Position numbers and translations under genes: made by a program. DNA of 35,509 bases from assembly GCF_011603975.1 (NCBI RefSeq), contig NZ_JAANNB010000013.1, forward strand, positions 1-35,509, in the 5' to 3' direction. Positions 32,249-35,509 of the stretch are shown piece after piece. The notes under the pieces were generated by a model that was not told the origin of the DNA, did not search any database, and saw only the letters and a program-made list of their open reading frames with translations. The stretch comes from Cellulomonas sp. IC4_254. Lineage in GTDB: Bacteria; Actinomycetota; Actinomycetes; Actinomycetales; Cellulomonadaceae. Every line of letters begins with the position of its first letter. Position 1 is the first letter of the stretch.

Positions 32249-33669
32249 CCCGGGACGGGCGCGCCGAGCAGCGACCGCGTGACCCGCTGGCCGTAGTCGG
32301 TGAGCTCGGCCACCGTCGCGCGCAGCGCCGGGTCGTCCACCTCCCGGCCCTGCTCGGCCGCGAGCAGCACGGCGCGGCGGATCACCTCCTTGACGAACGA
32401 CGCGGTGACCCCGGCCGTCCCCGCCGCCGCCTCGGCGACCGCCTCCGCGCTCAGGGGCAGCCCGCCGGCGTAGAGCCGGAACAGCCGCAGCCGGGCGTCG
32501 TCGTCGGGCAGCGGGATCTCCACCGCCAGGTCCACCCGGCCCGGGCGCTGCGCGAGCGCCCGCTCCAGCAGGTCGGCGCGGTTGGTGGTCAGCAGGAACG
32601 CCACGTCGGCGTCGCCGCCCAGGCCGTCCATCGCGTCGAGCACCTCGAACAGGAGCGGCTGCGGCCCGGCGTGCAGCGAGCGGTCCTCCGAGATGAGGTC
32701 GACGTCCTCCAGCACGACCACGGCCGGCTGCAGGGCGTGGGCGGTCTCCGTGGCGAGCCGCACCAGGGCGAGCGCCTGGCCGGCCAGCACGATCGCCGTG
32801 GTGCCCGCGTCGGCGCCCAGCAGGTGCCGGACGGTGTGCGTCTTGCCCGTCCCGGGCGGCCCGTAGAGCAGCACGCCGCGCTTGAGGTGCTGGCCCGCGG
32901 CGCGCAGCCGGTCCCGGTGCCGGGCGACGCCGAGCACCTGCCGCTCGACCTTCTCCAGGGTGCCCTCGGGCAGCACGACGTCCGCTGCGGGGACCTGGAT
33001 CCGCGACAGGAACGTCACGCCACCCGCGGACGGCCCGTACGGGCTGGGGGTGAAGCTGATGACCTGCCCGCGCAGCACGGAGTGGCTGAGCATCGCGTCC
33101 CGGACCGCCGCGAGGGCGGCCGCCGCCGCGTCCTCGTCGGGCGACAGCGCCTCGAGCTTCGCCTCCTGCCCCTGCTGCGGCGCGGCGGCGCGCTGCAGCA
33201 GCGCGACCGGGGCGCCGGCGAACCGGAACAGGTGCACGCCGAACGCGACGACCCGCCGGTCCGTGTCCGGCCCGACCGGCACCCGGAGGTAGTCCACGGC
33301 GCCGACCGGGAACTGCGCCCACGCGCCGGAGTGCTCGACGATCTCCGAGAACGACGAGTGCCGCCGCTGCTCACCGCCGCCGACCCCGACCAGCCGCCCG
33401 CCGCCCGCGGCCGCGACGACCACCTCGAGCGCCACGTCGGCGTCCACCGCCCGGAGCGCGCCGACCTCCTCGGTGAGCACGGCGAGGCCGCGGGGGTCGG
33501 TGCCGAGGTGCTCGCGCAGCACCTCGGCGATCGGCGTGGCGTCGTCGGTGCGGCGCCGCTGCGCACGCTCGTTGACGCGCTCGATCAGGCCGCCGACCGC
33601 GTCGAGGAACGCGTCGGTGCGGGCGGGGTCCGGGTCGGGCGCGCCCGCGCCCGGGCTGCGGTCGGTCAT
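32236..33669 (-). CDS. AAA family ATPase with unknown N-terminal domain
   Basis: The 477-residue protein has a C-terminal AAA+ module: Walker A GPPGTGKT (270-277), Walker B VVVLEDVD (317-324), sensor 1 TTN (361-363), RPGRVD (375-380) as in arginine-finger/SRH regions of FtsH/CDC48-type AAA proteins, and a helical lid. The first ~230 residues match no family I know and end in VTFLSRIQVPAADVVLP, which links to the AAA part. Such proteins usually remodel protein complexes as hexamers. The ATG at 33669 is 7 bases downstream of a TACGGT -10 (complement of 33677-33682), so the mRNA is probably leaderless. It overlaps the convergent beta-lactamase gene by 13 bp. Confidence 0.88.
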   Translation of the reverse strand: MTDRSPGAGAPDPDPARTDAFLDAVGGLIERVNERAQRRRTDDATPIAEVLREHLGTDPRGLAVLTEEVGALRAVDADVALEVVVAAAGGGRLVGVGGGEQRRHSSFSEIVEHSGAWAQFPVGAVDYLRVPVGPDTDRRVVAFGVHLFRFAGAPVALLQRAAAPQQGQEAKLEALSPDEDAAAAALAAVRDAMLSHSVLRGQVISFTPSPYGPSAGGVTFLSRIQVPAADVVLPEGTLEKVERQVLGVARHRDRLRAAGQHLKRGVLLYGPPGTGKTHTVRHLLGADAGTTAIVLAGQALALVRLATETAHALQPAVVVLEDVDLISEDRSLHAGPQPLLFEVLDAMDGLGGDADVAFLLTTNRADLLERALAQRPGRVDLAVEIPLPDDDARLRLFRLYAGGLPLSAEAVAEAAAGTAGVTASFVKEVIRRAVLLAAEQGREVDDPALRATVAELTDYGQRVTRSLLGAPVPGQPE

Positions 33670-33676
33670 GCCCTCG

Positions 33677-33682
33677 ACCGTA
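33677..33682 (-). promoter_or_regulatory. -10 element of a leaderless transcript (TACGGT)
   Basis: On the minus strand TACGGT is followed by 7 bases and the ATG at 33669. It is the third copy of the same hexamer and spacing in the window (others at 15916 and 18192, plus strand). Confidence 0.65.
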
Positions 33683-33731
33683 GCGAGCAGCGCTGCTCCC
33701 CGGGGCCGGTTTCTCCCGCGCGCTCGTCCGC

Positions 33732-33790
33732 CGAGTGTCCAGAAACCCGGGGACGAACCGGGACAGATCGCGTCGGTTTCTGGACACTCG
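33732..33790. terminator. 16-bp perfect inverted repeat between two minus-strand genes
   Basis: CGAGTGTCCAGAAACC (33732-33747) and GGTTTCTGGACACTCG (33775-33790) are exact reverse complements; three more bases match beyond a single mismatch on the outside. The loop is 27 bases. It lies 30 bp beyond the stop of the ABC ATPase gene and 63 bp before the AAA gene start, so it could end the ABC transcript. The stem is less GC-rich than the surroundings, which hints at a dispersed repeat rather than chance. Confidence 0.65.
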
Positions 33791-33819
33791 ACGGCGGCGC
33801 GCCGGCGAGGGCGCGGAGC

Positions 33820-34635
33820 TCAGGCCGCCGGGGCGACGACCTCCTCGTGCACCAGGGCCGAGATGCGACGCTTGAGCGCGTTGAACTCCGCCGAGGTCAC
33901 GTCCCGGTCCCCGGCGAGGTCGATCCGCACGACCTCCTTCACGTGCCCCGGGACGCCGTGCGAGGCGCCGCCGGCCATCACCACGACCCGGTCGGCCAGG
34001 AACACGGCCTCCTCGATCGAGTGCGTCACGAACAGCACGGTCGTGCCGGTCTCCCGGTGGATCCGGGACAGCTCGGCCTGCAGCGAGGACCGGGTGAGCG
34101 CGTCGAGCGCGCCGAACGGCTCGTCCATCAGCAGCAGCGACGGGTCGTTGGCCAGCACGCGGGCGATCGCGACGCGCTGCTGCATCCCGCCGGACAGCTC
34201 GCTCGGGTACTTGTCCGCGAACCGGGTCAGGCCGACCGCCGCGAGGAACCGGTCGGTGCGCTCGGCGACGACCGCGCGCTGCAGCCGGGCCTGCCTCGGG
34301 CCGTACGCGATGTTCTCCCGGACGGACAGCCACGGGAACAGGCCGTAGTCCTGGAACACGACGCCGCGCTCGGGGTCGGGGCCGGTCACCGGGGCGCCGG
34401 CGACCTCGACGGCGCCGGACGTGGCGTCCTCGAAGCCGGCGAGGATCCGCAGCAGCGTGCTCTTGCCGCAGCCGGAGGCGCCGACGACGCAGACGAACTC
34501 GCCGGCGGGGACGTCGAGGTCGACGTCGGCCATCGCGGCGACGGTCCCGCCGGACCGGGTCGGGTACTGCTTGCCGAGGCCGGCGACGCGCACGTCGGCG
34601 GGCTGGCGGGGGCGGACGGTGCCGATGCGGGGCAT
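33820..34635 (-). CDS. ABC transporter ATP-binding protein (SsuB/TauB/NrtD-like)
   Basis: The 271-residue ATPase has Walker A GASGCGKST (52-60), Q-loop FQDYGLFPW, signature LSGGMQQRVAIAR, Walker B LLLMDEPFGALD and switch His in FVTHSIEEAVFLADR. The FQDYGLFPWLSVRENI and DEPFGALDALTR patterns are those of the nitrate/sulfonate/taurine importer family. The ATG has AGGAGA 7-8 bases upstream. It follows the permease gene by 31 bp in the same operon. A substrate-binding protein is expected beyond the window end. The exact solute (alkanesulfonate, taurine, nitrate or thiamine precursor) cannot be told. Confidence 0.92.
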   Translation of the reverse strand: MPRIGTVRPRQPADVRVAGLGKQYPTRSGGTVAAMADVDLDVPAGEFVCVVGASGCGKSTLLRILAGFEDATSGAVEVAGAPVTGPDPERGVVFQDYGLFPWLSVRENIAYGPRQARLQRAVVAERTDRFLAAVGLTRFADKYPSELSGGMQQRVAIARVLANDPSLLLMDEPFGALDALTRSSLQAELSRIHRETGTTVLFVTHSIEEAVFLADRVVVMAGGASHGVPGHVKEVVRIDLAGDRDVTSAEFNALKRRISALVHEEVVAPAA

Positions 34636-34666
34636 GGTCGTCTCCTGTCGGGTCGGGCGGGCGGCG

Positions 34667-35458
34667 TCAGGTCAGGGTGGGGCGGCCGCGCGTGGCGAGC
34701 GCGAGCAGGCCGGTGAGCAGGCGGTCGGCGACGAAGCCGCACAGGCCGATCACGACCATGCCGGCGACGATCAGGTCGGTCTTCGACTGGTCGCGGGCCT
34801 GCGTGATCATGGCGCCGAGGCCGGTGTTGATGCCGACGGTCTCGCCGACGACGAGGATCACCCAGGACAGGCCGAGGGCGACGCGCAGGCCGCTGGCGAT
34901 GGACCGCATCGAGGCGGGCAGCACCACCTTGTAGAGCACCTGGGCCTTCTTGGTGCCGAGCATCGCGGCCGCCTCCAGCAGCCGGACCGGCACCTGCCGG
35001 ACGCCGGCGATCGTGTTGAGCAGCACCGGGAAGAACGCGGCGAGGAACACCAGGAAGATCGCGGAGCCGTCGCCGTAGCCGATGATCAGCAGCGTCAGCG
35101 GCGCCCACGCGGTCACCGGGATCGGCCGGGCCAGGTTGACCGTCGGCTCCAGCATCCGGAACGCGAGCGAGAACCGGCCCATCACGACGCCGAGCGGCAC
35201 GGCCAGCGCGACCGCCAGGGCGAACCCGGCGAGCACGCGCTGGGTCGACGCCCACAGGTGGGCGAGCAGGGTGCCGCTGAACGCGTCGTCGACGACGCCG
35301 CCCACCGCCAGGTCGACCAGCCGGCGGCCGACCTCCAGCGGGGTGGGCAGGAAGCCCATCTTGATCCCGAACGGCAGCTCCCACGCCTGCTGCACGCCGA
35401 CGGTCCACAGGACCAGGACGAGCGCGGGCACCGGGAGGGCGAGCAGGAGGGCGCCCAC
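34667..35458 (-). CDS. ABC transporter permease (SsuC/TauC-like), 5' end uncertain
   Basis: The readable 263 residues hold about six membrane segments and the family core: GTLLAHLWASTQRVLAGF, ARPIPVTAWAPLTLLIIGYGDGS, the EAA loop EAAAMLGTKKAQVLYKVVLPASM, and LSWVILVVGETVGINTGLGAMI. It forms the channel of the adjacent importer ATPase. The GTG at 35458 is the first start in frame but has no ribosome-binding site, and the bases from 35450 to the window end are an exact copy of 35100-35159 from inside this gene. The true N-terminus is therefore probably not shown, and residues 1-3 are doubtful. Confidence 0.82.
   Translation of the reverse strand: MGALLLALPVPALVLVLWTVGVQQAWELPFGIKMGFLPTPLEVGRRLVDLAVGGVVDDAFSGTLLAHLWASTQRVLAGFALAVALAVPLGVVMGRFSLAFRMLEPTVNLARPIPVTAWAPLTLLIIGYGDGSAIFLVFLAAFFPVLLNTIAGVRQVPVRLLEAAAMLGTKKAQVLYKVVLPASMRSIASGLRVALGLSWVILVVGETVGINTGLGAMITQARDQSKTDLIVAGMVVIGLCGFVADRLLTGLLALATRGRPTLT
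35100..35159. repeat. 60-bp direct repeat, internal copy
   Basis: This segment inside the permease gene is identical over 60 bp to the last 60 bases of the window (35450-35509). Here it codes in frame, on the minus strand, for the conserved MLEPTVNLARPIPVTAWAP stretch, so this copy is the genuine one. Confidence 0.9.
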
Positions 35459-35509
35459 GCGGTCACCGGGATCGGCCGGGCCAGGTTGACCGTCGGCTCC
35501 AGCATCCGG
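35450..35509. repeat. 60-bp direct repeat, copy at the window end
   Basis: It is identical to 35100-35159, 350 bp away. Because 350 is not a multiple of 3, the copy is out of frame with the permease and does not encode a sensible N-terminus. The window stops within the identity, so its full length is unknown. A misjoin at a contig end is the simplest explanation; a real tandem duplication is possible. Confidence 0.85.

Noticed and set aside
31351-34716. 1121-codon plus-strand frame across the beta-lactamase, AAA and ABC genes
   Set aside because: It crosses genes on both strands and intergenic hairpins, and its translation is Arg/Gly/Ala/Val-rich without motifs.

Overview
The window is about 35.5 kb of very GC-rich DNA with dense, short-spaced genes, frequent GTG starts, many ATGA/GTGA stop-start overlaps, a dnaK-grpE-dnaJ-hspR locus with HAIR operators and an actinobacterial-type Mrp operon. 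This points to a high-GC actinomycete, most likely of the Micrococcales and possibly Cellulomonas-like; that placement is inference from gene content and style. I see no rRNA, tRNA, insertion sequence, prophage or CRISPR array. Most of the window looks like ordinary chromosome.

Layout. Bases 1-2153 (minus) hold the 5' part of a membrane-anchored Fe-S oxidoreductase with CCG domains. A divergent region with a 12-bp perfect hairpin leads to a six-gene Mrp cation/proton antiporter operon (2445-9225; mrpA carries an MrpB domain at its C-terminus). A SAM methyltransferase and a DUF4235 membrane protein follow on the minus strand. A clear TPP riboswitch (10507-10621) precedes the thiamine ABC importer thiB-thiP-thiQ (10707-14656). 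Then come a two-domain GNAT acetyltransferase (minus), a YgjV-like membrane protein, an Nramp-type mntH preceded by two matching dyad operators, a TetR regulator with its own dyad, and a class II glutamine amidotransferase. A minus-strand operon encodes padR, DUF1048 and a DrrA/DrrB-like ABC exporter, and faces an AraC/GyrI-type regulator across a paired operator. An SDR protein with a zinc-ribbon insertion, a small HNH protein and a protein made of four cold-shock domains come next, followed by a RimJ-like acetyltransferase.

From 26987 to 32248 lies the heat-shock locus: two HAIR elements, dnaK, grpE, a zinc-finger-less dnaJ, hspR and, overlapping hspR by 11 bp, a lipoprotein with a complete class A beta-lactamase active site. 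A leaderless AAA ATPase gene (minus) overlaps its 3' end by 13 bp. The window ends in a minus-strand SsuBC/TauBC-like ABC transporter. The last 60 bases repeat an internal segment of the permease gene exactly, which looks like a contig-end artefact or a local duplication.

How the parts work together: Mrp (ion homeostasis), ThiBPQ (thiamine salvage under TPP control), MntH (metal uptake under a dyad-binding repressor) and the DnaK system (under HspR feedback) are four separately regulated housekeeping units. The features most worth a second look are the four-CSD protein, the beta-lactamase coupled to hspR, the paired operators at mntH and padR, the recurrent TACGGT-N7-start leaderless signature, and a set of long intergenic hairpins without T-tracts.
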